This document shows positions 1 to 8,424 of a stretch of 64,000 nucleotides of DNA, piece by piece (the first letter of the stretch is position 1; every line of letters starts with the position of its first letter). The notes under the pieces were generated by a model. That model ran no database searches. It saw nothing but the letters and a program-made list of their open reading frames with translations, and was not told the DNA's origin. A program made the position numbers and the translations under genes. Source of the DNA: Mesorhizobium sp. WSM2240 (GTDB taxonomy: Bacteria; Pseudomonadota; Alphaproteobacteria; Rhizobiales; Rhizobiaceae); NCBI RefSeq assembly GCF_040438645.1, contig NZ_CP159253.1, positions 4,278,001-4,342,000 of the forward strand, given 5' to 3'.

Positions 1-338
1 GGATCCTGGAAGACGATCTGCAGCCGCCGGCGATAGGCGCGCATCTCGCGCGGCGTGAGCGAGAACAGGTCGACGCCGTCGAAGACCGCCTTGCCGCCGC
101 TCGGCTCGACCAGCCGTAGGATGGAGCGGCCGGCGGTGGTCTTGCCGGAGCCGGATTCGCCAACCAGCCCGACGGTTGCGCCCTTTCGCACCTCGAAGCT
201 GACGTCCTCGACGGCATGCACGATACGGCCGCCGCGTCCGGGAAAATGCTTTGTCAGGCCTTCGACGCTGAGCAGGACAGGCTGTTCGGCTGGCGATTGC
301 CAGCTCTGGTCGGGGAGGCGCTTGGCGGCGGCGCTCAT
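1..338 (-). CDS. Peptide/opine-type ABC transporter ATP-binding protein (DppF/OppF-like), C-terminus cut off
   Basis: This is the N-terminal 112 codons of the second ATPase of a dipeptide/oligopeptide-type importer; the rest lies beyond the window start. The Walker A motif GESGSGKTT is visible near residues 59-67 and the Q-loop (IVFQDP) lies at the cut edge. The ATG at 338 overlaps the stop of the upstream ATPase gene as ATGA, so the two are translationally coupled. It would pair with the product of 335..1351 to energise import at the inner membrane. Family assignment is secure; the substrate is unknown. It is the last visible gene of the minus-strand operon that starts at 6031. Confidence 0.9.
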   Translation of the reverse strand, partial: MSAAAKRLPDQSWQSPAEQPVLLSVEGLTKHFPGRGGRIVHAVEDVSFEVRKGATVGLVGESGSGKTTAGRSILRLVEPSGGKAVFDGVDLFSLTPREMRAYRRRLQIVFQD

Positions 339-1351
339 AGCTCGGCGCTCCTGATGCACCGCGAAAAGCCTACGCCGGCGGCAACAAGCGGTGGCGGCGC
401 TTCGCGGCAGGCCTTCAGCGCGAATTTGCAGCGCGGCTCGAAGGCGCAGCCGGGCGGCAAAGCCGTGATCGGCGGCACGCTGCCGGGGATCGAATAGAGC
501 GCCTGCCGCTCGCCGTCCGGGCTTATGTCGCGCGCGGCGTTGGGCGTGCAGGCGAGCAGGCCGCGCGTGTAGGGATGGCGCTGGTGCGCGAACAGATCGT
601 TGACCGGAGCCTGCTCGACGACGCGGCCGCCATACATGACCACGACATTGTGCGCGATCTCGGCGACGACGCCGAGATTGTGGGTGATGAACAGGATCGA
701 CATGCCGAACTGCGCCTGCAGCCGACGGAGGAGATCGAGGATCTGCGCCTGGATGGTGACGTCGAGCGCCGTCGTCGGCTCGTCGGCAATCAGCAGCGAA
801 GGGCCGCAGGCGAGCGCCATGGCGATCATGACACGCTGGCGCATTCCGCCCGACATCTGGTGCGGGTAGTCGTCGAGGCGCGATGCGGCGTCGGGGATTT
901 CGACCAGCCTCAGCATCTCGAGCGCGCGGCTGCGCGCCTCGCTCCGGCCGATCGGCTCGTGCAGCGCGATCATCTCCCCGATCTGGTCGCCGACAGTGTA
1001 GAGCGGGTTCAGGCTGGTCATCGGCTCCTGGAAGATCATGGCGATCTCGCGGCCGCGGATCTTGCGAAAATCCTTCGGGCCGAAGGCGGCGAGGTCGTGG
1101 ACCCGCTCCTTGCGGTCGCGGAAGAGGATGCTTCCGCCGGCGATCGCGCCCGGCCGCGACAGAAGACCCATGATCGACAGGCTTGTCACCGACTTGCCCG
1201 AGCCGGATTCGCCGACCACGGCCAACGTCTCGCCGCGCTTCAGGTCGAAAGTGACGCCGTCGACGGCCTTGGCCGTCATGCGGCGGGTCACGAACCAGGT
1301 CTTCAGGTCCCGGACCGAAAGAATGGTGTCGGCGTCCAGCGTCGCGGTCAT
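335..1351 (-). CDS. Peptide/opine-type ABC transporter ATP-binding protein (DppD/OppD-like)
   Basis: A 338-residue ABC ATPase. Walker [10 protein letters not shown]-loop [10 protein letters not shown], signature SGGMRQR and Walker [13 protein letters not shown] are all intact. The C-terminus has the cysteine-containing extension of the DppD/OppD family ([17 protein letters not shown]), which binds an Fe-S cluster in some members. I take the ATG at 1351 rather than one five codons upstream, because 1351 overlaps the stop of the preceding amidohydrolase gene as ATGA. The gene overlaps the next ATPase gene in the same way, so stoichiometric expression is likely. The substrate cannot be read from the sequence. 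Confidence 0.93.
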   Translation of the reverse strand: MTATLDADTILSVRDLKTWFVTRRMTAKAVDGVTFDLKRGETLAVVGESGSGKSVTSLSIMGLLSRPGAIAGGSILFRDRKERVHDLAAFGPKDFRKIRGREIAMIFQEPMTSLNPLYTVGDQIGEMIALHEPIGRSEARSRALEMLRLVEIPDAASRLDDYPHQMSGGMRQRVMIAMALACGPSLLIADEPTTALDVTIQAQILDLLRRLQAQFGMSILFITHNLGVVAEIAHNVVVMYGGRVVEQAPVNDLFAHQRHPYTRGLLACTPNAARDISPDGERQALYSIPGSVPPITALPPGCAFEPRCKFALKACREAPPPLVAAGVGFSRCIRSAEL

Positions 1352-2574
1352 GACTTCCACCCGCAATGCGGACAGGCGTGCCCGTCGTTCGAGCCTTCCG
1401 CCGGCACATGCCTATGCGCCGTCACAGCTTCCGCGCCGAGGACGGCGTAGCGCGGCTCGAAGAGCCGGTTGAGCCGGCTGGTCGCGCCCTGCGAATCCTT
1501 CACCGTCAGATCCGAATCGACCACGTCGAACAGGGTGAATTCGGCCGGTTTGCCCTTTTCCAGCAGATTGTCCGCCGGCAGGCGGATGGCGCGGCGCGGC
1601 GCTGTGGTCGAGGCCGCCACGACATCGTCGAGCTTCATCCCGAGCGACAGAAGTTTGGACATTGTGGTCGCCATGTCCCAGACCGAGCCGTCGAGCGAAC
1701 GGTTGTGCAGGTCGGTCGAGATCGTCCGCGGTTTCAGCCCGCGCGACAAAGCCGCCTTCGCCACGTCGAAGGAGAAGGATGCGCCGCCATGGCCGACATC
1801 GAGCACGATGCCGCGCGCCGCCGCCTGTTCGGCGAGCTGATAAAGGTCCTCGTCCTCCAGGATCGAACCGCCGGCCTTGCCGTTGAAGCAGTGGGTGACG
1901 ATGTCGCCCTCGGTGAGCACGCCGAGCACATCGTCGTAGAGAGGCGGCGGTTCGCCGACATGCACCATCAGCGGCAGCTTCAGAATTCGGCAGAGTTTTT
2001 TTGCAAGCTTGACCGGTGCGAGATCCCAGCCGCCGGTGATGACGGCGCTGGCCCTGACCTTCAGCCCGACAATCACTTCGCGATTGGCCTCGACCGCGGC
2101 GATGGTGCGGTCGATGTCGATCGAGCGCATGTCGATGAGTTCGCTGACGCGGTTGCAGGCGACGAGGCCGATCGAACCGAGATTGAGGAATGCGTAAATG
2201 TTTTCGCGGGCGGGCTCAATTATGAATTCGCGCAGGCCATGGAAATTGGCCTCGCCGGCCGAGCCGGCGTCTACCATGGTGGTGACGCCGCGCGTTGCGC
2301 CGCATTGCTCCGGCTTCAGCGATATGTCGGTGCCGCCATACCAGACATGGACATGAAGGTCGGTCCAGCCCGGCGACACGAATGCGCCTTTGGCTTCGAC
2401 GATGCGGACGTCGCCGTCGGCTTCGATCCGCGCCGAGACTTCGGCGATGCGGCCGTCCCTGCCGATCATTATGTCCAGCGGCGTGTCGGACATTAACTTT
2501 TCGCCGAAGCCGATCGGCTTTGCGCCCTTGAGGAGCAGCGGCTGGGCGGCGGGCTTAAAACGGTTGCCGATCAT
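1348..2574 (-). CDS. COG3964-type amidohydrolase/deacetylase metallohydrolase
   Basis: A 408-residue amidohydrolase-superfamily enzyme. Likely metal ligands are visible: HxH in DLHVHVW (H74, H76), a candidate carboxylated lysine in GLKVRAS (K172), H205 in MVHVGEP, H228 in VTHCF and the catalytic Asp in STDLH (D288). Members of this family were long called dihydroorotases; characterised homologues are deacetylases of acetylated alpha-hydroxy acids, so an acyl-ester or acyl-amide substrate is more likely than dihydroorotate. The gene lies between the permease and ATPase genes of the importer, 3 nt after one and overlapping the other, implying that it processes the imported compound. The C-terminus carries an unusual [10 protein letters not shown] tail with a CxxC. 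Confidence 0.85.
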   Translation of the reverse strand: MIGNRFKPAAQPLLLKGAKPIGFGEKLMSDTPLDIMIGRDGRIAEVSARIEADGDVRIVEAKGAFVSPGWTDLHVHVWYGGTDISLKPEQCGATRGVTTMVDAGSAGEANFHGLREFIIEPARENIYAFLNLGSIGLVACNRVSELIDMRSIDIDRTIAAVEANREVIVGLKVRASAVITGGWDLAPVKLAKKLCRILKLPLMVHVGEPPPLYDDVLGVLTEGDIVTHCFNGKAGGSILEDEDLYQLAEQAAARGIVLDVGHGGASFSFDVAKAALSRGLKPRTISTDLHNRSLDGSVWDMATTMSKLLSLGMKLDDVVAASTTAPRRAIRLPADNLLEKGKPAEFTLFDVVDSDLTVKDSQGATSRLNRLFEPRYAVLGAEAVTAHRHVPAEGSNDGHACPHCGWKS

Positions 2575-2577
2575 GTG

Positions 2578-3441
2578 TCAGATGTCCTTCGCAAGTCGCG
2601 GGTCGAGAAGGTCGCGCAGGCCGTCGCCAACCAGTTGCAGCGACAGAACGGTGAGCACGATCGCCGCGCCCGGGAAAAACATCATCCAGCTCGCCTGGTC
2701 CATGTACTGGCGGCCGACGCTGATCATCGTGCCCCAGGTCGGCGTGTCGGGCGATATGCCGACGCCGAGGAACGACAGGCCGGCTTCCGCCAGGATGGCA
2801 TTGGCGAAGATGAAGGTGCCCTGCACCAGAAGCGGCGAGGTGACGTTGCGCAGCACGTGGCGCACCAGGATGACCGGCGTCGGCACGCCGAGCGCCCGCG
2901 CCGCCTCGACATAGGGCAGTTCGCGGATGACCAGCGTGGAAGCGCGGATGACGCGCGCCAGCCTCGGCGCATAGACGATGCCGAGCGCGATCACGACATT
3001 GGTGGCCGAAGCGCCCAGCGCCGCCACCAGCGCGATGGCGAGCAGTATGTCGGGAAACGCCATCATCGCGTCGATGAGGCGCGAGACCGGCTGGTCGAGC
3101 CTGCGGAAGAAGCCGGCGGTCAGGCCGAGCACGATGCCGATGGTCGACGAGAACACCACGACCGCAAAGCCCACCGTGAGCGAGGTGCGGCCGGCATAAA
3201 GCATGCGGGTGAAGATGTCGCGGCCGAGATCGTCGGTGCCGAACAGATGCGCCATCTCCGGCGCGTGCAGGCGGTTGGCGATGGAGAGTTTCGACGGCGA
3301 ATAGGGCGAGATCACCGGCGCAAGCAGCGCAGCAGCGGCAATGACCACCAGAATGACGATGCCGATGAGCGAGGTGCGCCGCCCGACCAGCCGCGACAGA
3401 ATGTTCGGCTCGCTCTGCAGCGCTGGAGCAATCGCGGCCAT
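2578..3441 (-). CDS. Peptide/opine-type ABC transporter permease (DppC/OppC-like)
   Basis: A 287-residue inner-membrane permease. It has the N-terminal membrane segment (IGIVILVVIAAAALLAPVIS), the family motif GTDDLGRDIFTRMLYAGRTSL, and the BPD permease EAA-type loop (EAARALGVPTPVILVRHVLRN). The open frame continues far upstream, but that part shadows the other permease gene; the ATG at 3441 overlaps the stop of the DppB-like gene by one base (TGATG) and gives the usual family length. It should form the translocation pore as a heterodimer with the product of 3441..4382. Confidence 0.92.
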   Translation of the reverse strand: MAAIAPALQSEPNILSRLVGRRTSLIGIVILVVIAAAALLAPVISPYSPSKLSIANRLHAPEMAHLFGTDDLGRDIFTRMLYAGRTSLTVGFAVVVFSSTIGIVLGLTAGFFRRLDQPVSRLIDAMMAFPDILLAIALVAALGASATNVVIALGIVYAPRLARVIRASTLVIRELPYVEAARALGVPTPVILVRHVLRNVTSPLLVQGTFIFANAILAEAGLSFLGVGISPDTPTWGTMISVGRQYMDQASWMMFFPGAAIVLTVLSLQLVGDGLRDLLDPRLAKDI

Positions 3442-4382
3442 CAGTAGCGCACCCGCGGATCGATCAGGAGGTAGAGCATGTCGATGCCGAAATTGACCAG
3501 CACATAGAGGCCGGCGATGACCAGCAGCGCGCCCTGGATGACGGGGTAGTCGCGCCGCAAGACCGCAGAAACAACGAGGTTGCCGACGCCGGGCAGGCCG
3601 AACACCGTCTCGGTGACGACTGCGCCCGAGATCAGCAGCGCTGCGGTCAGGCCGATCACGGTCAGGATCGGGATTAGCGCGTTCTTCAGCGCATGCTTCA
3701 GAACCACGCGCCATTCGCTCATGCCCTTGGAGCGCGCCGTGCGCACATAGTCGTCGTTGAGCACGTCCAACATTGAGGCGCGGGTAAAGCGGGTGATCAG
3801 CGCCGAACTGACCAGGCCGAGCGCGAAAGCCGGCAGCACGAGATAGTGCAGGCGCTCGAACAGCGTCGTGCCCGGACCGCCATAGCCTGAGGTGGCGAAC
3901 CAGCCGAGATGCACGGCGAAGAACTGGATGAACAGCAGGCCGAGCCAGAAGCTCGGCACGCTGGCCGCGAACATTGCGAGCGCAGTCGCAGCCTGATCGA
4001 AGAACGAGCCGCGCCAGTAGGCCGACAATATGCCGACCGGCAGCGCGATGACGGTGGCGATCAGCAACGAGAAGATGGTGAGAAAGAAGGTCGGTTCGGC
4101 GCGGTCCATCAACGCCTCGGTGACCGGCTGGCCGAGGAAGATCGACTGGCCGAAATCGGCGCGCAGCACGCCCGCGACATAGTTCGCGAACTGCTCGACG
4201 ATAGTCCCGTTCAGCCCGAGTTTCTCGCGCAACTGCTCTATGTCTTCGGCCGAAGCATCGGGGCCGAGCATGACGGCGGCTGGGTCGCCCGGCGTGACGC
4301 GCACGATGACGAATACGACGGTGACGACCAGCGCCATCACGACGAGCATGCCGAACAGGCGGTTGAGGGCTGCGCGCAACAT
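3441..4382 (-). CDS. Peptide/opine-type ABC transporter permease (DppB/OppB-like)
   Basis: A 313-residue permease with the typical N-terminus MLRAALNRLFGMLVVMALVV, a periplasmic stretch containing PGDPAAVMLGPDAS and LGLN, and the conserved loop RTARSKGMSEWRVVLKHALKNAL. An upstream in-frame extension of 49 codons runs into the intergenic hairpin and has no family similarity, so I start at the ATG at 4382. It is the first permease of the operon and follows the binding-protein gene after a 107-bp gap that holds a strong stem-loop. Annotated as the heterodimer partner of the DppC-like subunit. Confidence 0.92.
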   Translation of the reverse strand: MLRAALNRLFGMLVVMALVVTVVFVIVRVTPGDPAAVMLGPDASAEDIEQLREKLGLNGTIVEQFANYVAGVLRADFGQSIFLGQPVTEALMDRAEPTFFLTIFSLLIATVIALPVGILSAYWRGSFFDQAATALAMFAASVPSFWLGLLFIQFFAVHLGWFATSGYGGPGTTLFERLHYLVLPAFALGLVSSALITRFTRASMLDVLNDDYVRTARSKGMSEWRVVLKHALKNALIPILTVIGLTAALLISGAVVTETVFGLPGVGNLVVSAVLRRDYPVIQGALLVIAGLYVLVNFGIDMLYLLIDPRVRY

Positions 4383-4412
4383 GGCTGTTTGCTCTGGTTG
4401 ATCGGGGCGGAT

Positions 4413-4445
4413 GCGGAGCGCCGGATTTTTGATCCGCCGCTCCGC
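4413..4445 (-). other. Intercistronic stem-loop between binding-protein and permease genes
   Basis: Two 14-nt arms (GCGGAGCGCCGGAT and ATCCGCCGCTCCGC) pair with one mismatch around a 5-nt loop, TTTTG. No T-run follows on the minus strand, so it is not a classical intrinsic terminator. Its place, just after the binding-protein gene and before the permease gene, fits an mRNA-stabilising or attenuating hairpin that keeps binding-protein levels above permease levels, as known for other ABC operons. Confidence 0.6.
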
Positions 4446-4489
4446 TCTCGTCCGCGCAGTGTGGGAGGATGCGCGGCGGTGTGGAAGGG

Positions 4490-6031
4490 CTATTTCTTCT
4501 CGAAATAGGCGTTCCAGAAATAGGGCCACGGAGCCGGAGCCACGCCTTCGAGGTCGGGCGACTGCGCGGCGAGCGCATTGAAGTTGCCGACTTTGTAGGC
4601 CGGAACCTCCTCATAGATCGCCTTCTGCACATCGGCCCAGAGTGCGACGCGCTTGGCCGGATCGGCTTCGGCGTTGAACGCGCCGAGCACCGCTTGCTTG
4701 GTGTCGGAGACCCACCAGCCCGGCGAAGTGTCGGACATGATGCCGGTGAGCGAGGGCTCGGGCAGGAACGGGCTGTGGGTGATGTAGATGTCCCACAAGG
4801 CCGGATCGGCGCGGTTCTTGGTCAGCGTCGCCCATTCGACCACGTCGAGCTGTACCTTGAAGCCGGCTTGCTCGAGATAGGCCTGGGCGACCTGCGCCAT
4901 CTTGTAGTGAAACTCGTACTGGCGGCTGGTCAGGATGCGCAGCGGCTTGGAGCCGTCATAGCCTGCCTCCTTGAGCAAGGCGGCGGCGGCTTCCGTGTCG
5001 CCGGCTGGCTTGTAGGGCTCGGTGCCGGCCTCGGTATGCCAGGCGTAGCCTTCCGGATACATGGCGCCGTCGACGCTGAAGAAATCGGTCGAGCCGAAGG
5101 CGGCGAGCAGCATGTCCTCGGGCGCCAGCGCCGCCTGGATGGCCTTGCGGATGCGGATGTCGGAGTTCAGTCCTTCCTTTGTGTTCATGACGAAGACCGG
5201 CCAGCCGAACGGCTTCAGCAGCACCGCCTCGGTCTTGCCGCCGGAAACGCGCTCGAACGATTCGACCGGGAGTTGGTCGACATAGGCGAACTGGCCGGCG
5301 ACCGCGCCTTCGACGCGGGTGTTGGGATCGGGGACAGGCACGAAGCGGATCTCGTCGAGATACTGCTTGCGCGCGCCGCCATAGCCGTCCGGCTCGCCTT
5401 CGCGCGAGACGTAGCCATCGAAGCGCACGAGCTGGATGAACTGGTCCGGCTTGCGCTCCTTGAGCATGTAGGGGCCGGTGCCGATGAAGGTCGCAAGCGG
5501 CTCCTCGGCCGCATTGGCGGCGGGAATGATGATGGCGGCGGCGTTGTTCAGCGAGAGCAGCGCCAGCAGCGGCGCGAACGGCTTGGAGAGCGTGATTTTC
5601 ACCGTGCCGTCGTCGACGGCCTCCACGGCGGTGATGGTCTCGGCGGCCTGCTTGCCGCGGGTGGCGATCTTCATCCAGCGCTGCAGCGAGGCGACGACAT
5701 CCGCGGACGTCATGGAATTGCCGTCGTGGAACTTGATGCCGGCTCGCAGCGGGATCGTGTAGGTCAGCCCGTCGGTCGAGATTTGCGGCATGTCGGCCGC
5801 CAGAAGCGGTGTAACGCCCCATTTGACGTCGAATGTGTAGAGCGTCTCGAACATGTGCTGGGTCACGATGCCGACGAGGTCAGCCGTCGAGGCCATCGGG
5901 TCCAGCGTCGGCGGTTCGCCGATAGTGGCGACGTCGATCACGCCGCCTTTGGCGGGTTCGGCTATTGCCAGGCTCGTGGCCGACCACAGTACGGCGGTGA
6001 GCGAGGCGAATACTTGCACGATGCGCTTCAT
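4490..6031 (-). CDS. ABC transporter substrate-binding protein, peptide/opine family (SBP_bac_5)
   Basis: A 513-residue periplasmic binding protein of the DppA/OppA family and the first gene of the minus-strand operon. A Sec signal peptide is clear (MKRIVQVFASLTAVLWSATSLAIAEP). Family features include the stretch GVIDVATIGEPPTLDPMAST, the LxxGIKFHDGNSMTSADVV block (about residues 95-115) and GTGPYMLKERKPDQ. A good Shine-Dalgarno (GGGAGGAA) precedes the ATG at 6031. An inverted repeat at 6045..6062 sits directly upstream and is a likely operator. The embedded COG3964 hydrolase argues for an acylated small molecule rather than a generic peptide as ligand, but this is inference. Confidence 0.92.
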   Translation of the reverse strand: MKRIVQVFASLTAVLWSATSLAIAEPAKGGVIDVATIGEPPTLDPMASTADLVGIVTQHMFETLYTFDVKWGVTPLLAADMPQISTDGLTYTIPLRAGIKFHDGNSMTSADVVASLQRWMKIATRGKQAAETITAVEAVDDGTVKITLSKPFAPLLALLSLNNAAAIIIPAANAAEEPLATFIGTGPYMLKERKPDQFIQLVRFDGYVSREGEPDGYGGARKQYLDEIRFVPVPDPNTRVEGAVAGQFAYVDQLPVESFERVSGGKTEAVLLKPFGWPVFVMNTKEGLNSDIRIRKAIQAALAPEDMLLAAFGSTDFFSVDGAMYPEGYAWHTEAGTEPYKPAGDTEAAAALLKEAGYDGSKPLRILTSRQYEFHYKMAQVAQAYLEQAGFKVQLDVVEWATLTKNRADPALWDIYITHSPFLPEPSLTGIMSDTSPGWWVSDTKQAVLGAFNAEADPAKRVALWADVQKAIYEEVPAYKVGNFNALAAQSPDLEGVAPAPWPYFWNAYFEKK

Positions 6032-6044
6032 TCGTTCCTCCCTT

Positions 6045-6062
6045 ATTCCAGTTTTATGGAAT
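6045..6062 (-). promoter_or_regulatory. Inverted repeat ATTCCA-N6-TGGAAT, probable operator of the ABC operon
   Basis: A perfect 6+6 inverted repeat with a 6-nt spacer (ATTCCA TAAAAC TGGAAT on the minus strand) begins 14 nt before the start codon of the binding-protein gene and just upstream of its Shine-Dalgarno. The size and symmetry suit a dimeric repressor of the GntR or similar type. No candidate regulator gene adjoins the operon in this window, so the cognate factor is unknown. Confidence 0.45.
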
Positions 6063-6189
6063 GTATATCTTAGTTACGGATTAACTTTGCATCGAACTGT
6101 TCCCGCGTCAAGCGCACGCTGAATCGCAGGCATGAAGCCCGCGCTGTTCGCGCTGGACGCGGCCGCCGCCAAAGGGCTATCCAGCAGTG

Positions 6190-6993
6190 ATGCAGTCTGG
6201 AAATGACGCGACCGAAAACAGCGGAACGGCCTTCGACCGGTTCCGCGATGCTTTGCGCATCCTTTATCATGGCAGTTCGCCGACGGCGCTCCGCTTCCAG
6301 ATGGCCGTGATCCTGGTTGATCTTGCCATCATCGCCTTCTTCATCGCTTCGCCAGTGCTGAGGGACCAGCCGTCATTCCTGTGGGTGGATTATTCTGTGG
6401 CGGCGCTGCTGGCCGGCGACATCGTCATGCGCGGCCTTGCTTCGTCCGACGTGCTGCGCTGGCTGAAGCAGTCGACCGTGCTGGTCGACATCTTCATCCT
6501 CGTCACGCTGCTCATGCCTTATACGCTGGCCAATCTTGGCTTCCTGCGAATCCTGCGCCTGTGGTCGCTATCGCGCAGCGGTATGTTGTGGCGGCCGCTG
6601 CGCCGCGCGGGCTACTCGACATGGCGCGGCGCGGCCCACGCGGTGATCAACCTCCTGACCTTTCTGTTCGTGGTCACCGGCTTCGTCTACACCTTCTTCT
6701 TCCGCGAAGGCTCCGGGATCGAGGGCTATGTCGATGCGCTGTATTTCACCGTGGCGACTGTGACCACGACGGGCTTCGGCGACATCGTGCTACCCGGCCC
6801 ATGGGGCAAGCTCACCTCGATCGCGACCATGATCATCGGCATATCGCTGTTCGTGCGTCTCGCCCAAGCGATCTTCCGGCCCGGCAAGGTGTTCTTCCCC
6901 TGCCCGGTCTGTGGGCTGCAGCGGCACGACGTCGACGCTGTGCACTGCAAAGCATGCGGAACGGCGCTAAAGATCCCCGACCCGGGAGATTGA
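6190..6993 (+). CDS. Two-transmembrane-filter ion channel protein with C-terminal zinc ribbon
   Basis: A 267-residue membrane protein of the voltage-gated-like potassium channel superfamily. About four N-terminal hydrophobic segments precede an arginine-rich stretch (LRILRLWSLSRSGMLWRPLRR) that resembles an S4/S4-S5 linker. Then come S5, a pore loop with the filter-like sequence TTTGFGD (about residues 192-198), and S6. The cytosolic end carries two CxxC pairs (CPVC about 238-241, CKAC about 253-256), a zinc ribbon. GFGD in place of GYGD still fits a cation-selective filter. I chose the ATG at 6190 over a GTG one codon upstream. Divergent from the ABC operon; role in K+ or general cation flux is inferred. 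Confidence 0.82.
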   Translation: MQSGNDATENSGTAFDRFRDALRILYHGSSPTALRFQMAVILVDLAIIAFFIASPVLRDQPSFLWVDYSVAALLAGDIVMRGLASSDVLRWLKQSTVLVDIFILVTLLMPYTLANLGFLRILRLWSLSRSGMLWRPLRRAGYSTWRGAAHAVINLLTFLFVVTGFVYTFFFREGSGIEGYVDALYFTVATVTTTGFGDIVLPGPWGKLTSIATMIIGISLFVRLAQAIFRPGKVFFPCPVCGLQRHDVDAVHCKACGTALKIPDPGD

Positions 6994-7025
6994 GAGCGAA
7001 GCGGCTAAGGCGTCGGCGATGGCTA

Positions 7026-8423
7026 TCAGTGGTCCATCGCCTTGACGATTTCCTCGGTCATCTTCTTGGCGTCGCCCAAGAGCATCATGGTGCCGTCCTT
7101 GTAGAACAGCGTGTTGTCGATGCCGGCGTAGCCGGAGCCGAGCGAGCGCTTGACGAACAGGCAGGTGCGCGCCTTGTCGACATCGAGGATCGGCATGCCG
7201 TAGATCGGCGAAGACTTGTCGTCGCGCGCCGACGGGTTGGTCACGTCGTTGGCGCCGATCACATAGGCGACGTCGGCCTGCGCGAACTCGCTGTTGATGT
7301 CTTCGAGTTCGAACACTTCGTCATAGGGCACGTTGGCCTCGGCGAGCAGCACGTTCATGTGTCCGGGCATGCGGCCGGCGACCGGGTGGATCGCGTATTT
7401 CACCTCGACGCCGGCGGCTTTCAGCTTGTCGGCCATCTCGCGCAGCGCATGCTGCGCCTGGGCGACCGCCATGCCGTAGCCCGGCACGATGATGACCTTC
7501 TGCGCGTTCATCATCAGATAGGCGGCGTCGTCGGCCGAACCCTGCTTGACCGTGCGCTCTATACCGTCATCCGCGGCCGCCGAGGTCTCGCCGCCGAAGC
7601 CGCCGAGGATGACCGAGATGAACGAGCGGTTCATGCCCTTGCACATGATGTAGGACAGGATCGCGCCCGACGAGCCGACCAGCGCGCCGGTGATGATCAG
7701 CGCCAGATTGCCGAGCGTGAAGCCGAGTGCGGCCGCCGCCCAGCCGGAATAGGAGTTGAGCATCGACACAACGACCGGCATATCGGCGCCGCCGATCGGC
7801 ACGATCAGAAGCACCCCAAGCACCAGCGAGACGGCCACGATCAGCCAGAAGACGGCGAGGCTTTCAGTGGTGACGAGGAGCACGATCAGCACGATGAGCG
7901 CCGCGCCCAACGCCGCATTGATGGCGTGGCGGCCGGGCAGCATGATCGGCTTGCCCGACATGCGGCCGTCGAGCTTCAGGAAGGCGATGACCGAGCCGGT
8001 GAAGGTGACGGCGCCGATGGCGACGCCGAGGCTCATCTCGACCAGCGCCTGGCTGTGAATGTCGCCCACGGTGCCTATGTCGAAGCTCGTCGGCGCGTAC
8101 ATGGCTGCGGCGGCAACCATCACTGCCGCCAGGCCGACCAGCGAGTGGAAGGCCGCGACGAGTTGCGGCATCGAGGTCATCGGGATGCGCCGCGCGGTGA
8201 CCGCGCCGACGCCGCCGCCGATCGTCAGACCCAGCACGATCAGCGCCAGGCCGCCGGCGCCCGGCGTCGCCAGCGCCAGCGTCGTGACGATGGCGATGCC
8301 CATGCCGATCATGCCGTAAATATTGCCCTGGCGGCTGGTCGTCGGATGCGACAGGCCACGCAGCGCAAGGATGAACAGGATTCCGGAGACGAGATAGAGG
8401 AAGGAAGCGAGGTTGGCGTTCAC
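7026..8423 (-). CDS. pntB: NAD(P) transhydrogenase subunit beta
   Basis: A 465-residue subunit, the expected length. The N-terminal half is a string of membrane helices forming the proton channel (with ITARRIP-like loop ARRIPMTSMPQLVAAFHS), and the C-terminal half is the NADP(H)-binding domain III, with the motif IVPGYGMAVAQAQHAL and the downstream GANDVTNPSARDD and YAGIDNTLFY. The GTG at 8423 is chosen because it lies one base after the pntAB stop and starts the family N-terminus (NANLASFLYLVSG); a longer open frame upstream shadows pntAB. Together with PntAA and PntAB it couples proton entry to NADPH formation from NADH. Confidence 0.96.
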   Translation of the reverse strand: MNANLASFLYLVSGILFILALRGLSHPTTSRQGNIYGMIGMGIAIVTTLALATPGAGGLALIVLGLTIGGGVGAVTARRIPMTSMPQLVAAFHSLVGLAAVMVAAAAMYAPTSFDIGTVGDIHSQALVEMSLGVAIGAVTFTGSVIAFLKLDGRMSGKPIMLPGRHAINAALGAALIVLIVLLVTTESLAVFWLIVAVSLVLGVLLIVPIGGADMPVVVSMLNSYSGWAAAALGFTLGNLALIITGALVGSSGAILSYIMCKGMNRSFISVILGGFGGETSAAADDGIERTVKQGSADDAAYLMMNAQKVIIVPGYGMAVAQAQHALREMADKLKAAGVEVKYAIHPVAGRMPGHMNVLLAEANVPYDEVFELEDINSEFAQADVAYVIGANDVTNPSARDDKSSPIYGMPILDVDKARTCLFVKRSLGSGYAGIDNTLFYKDGTMMLLGDAKKMTEEIVKAMDH

Positions 8424-8424
8424 T

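Noticed and set aside
575..1450. Long plus-strand open frame opposite the ATPase gene
   Set aside because: It mirrors the minus-strand ABC ATPase in a GC-rich gene, has no family pattern and no Shine-Dalgarno.
4469..6073. 534-codon plus-strand frame opposite the binding-protein gene
   Set aside because: Antisense shadow of a clear SBP_bac_5 gene; composition is Arg/Gly/Asp-rich and repetitive.
6070..6270. Short minus-strand frame between the ABC operon and the channel gene
   Set aside because: It overlaps the 5' part of the channel gene, has no recognisable domain and would obstruct the operon promoter.
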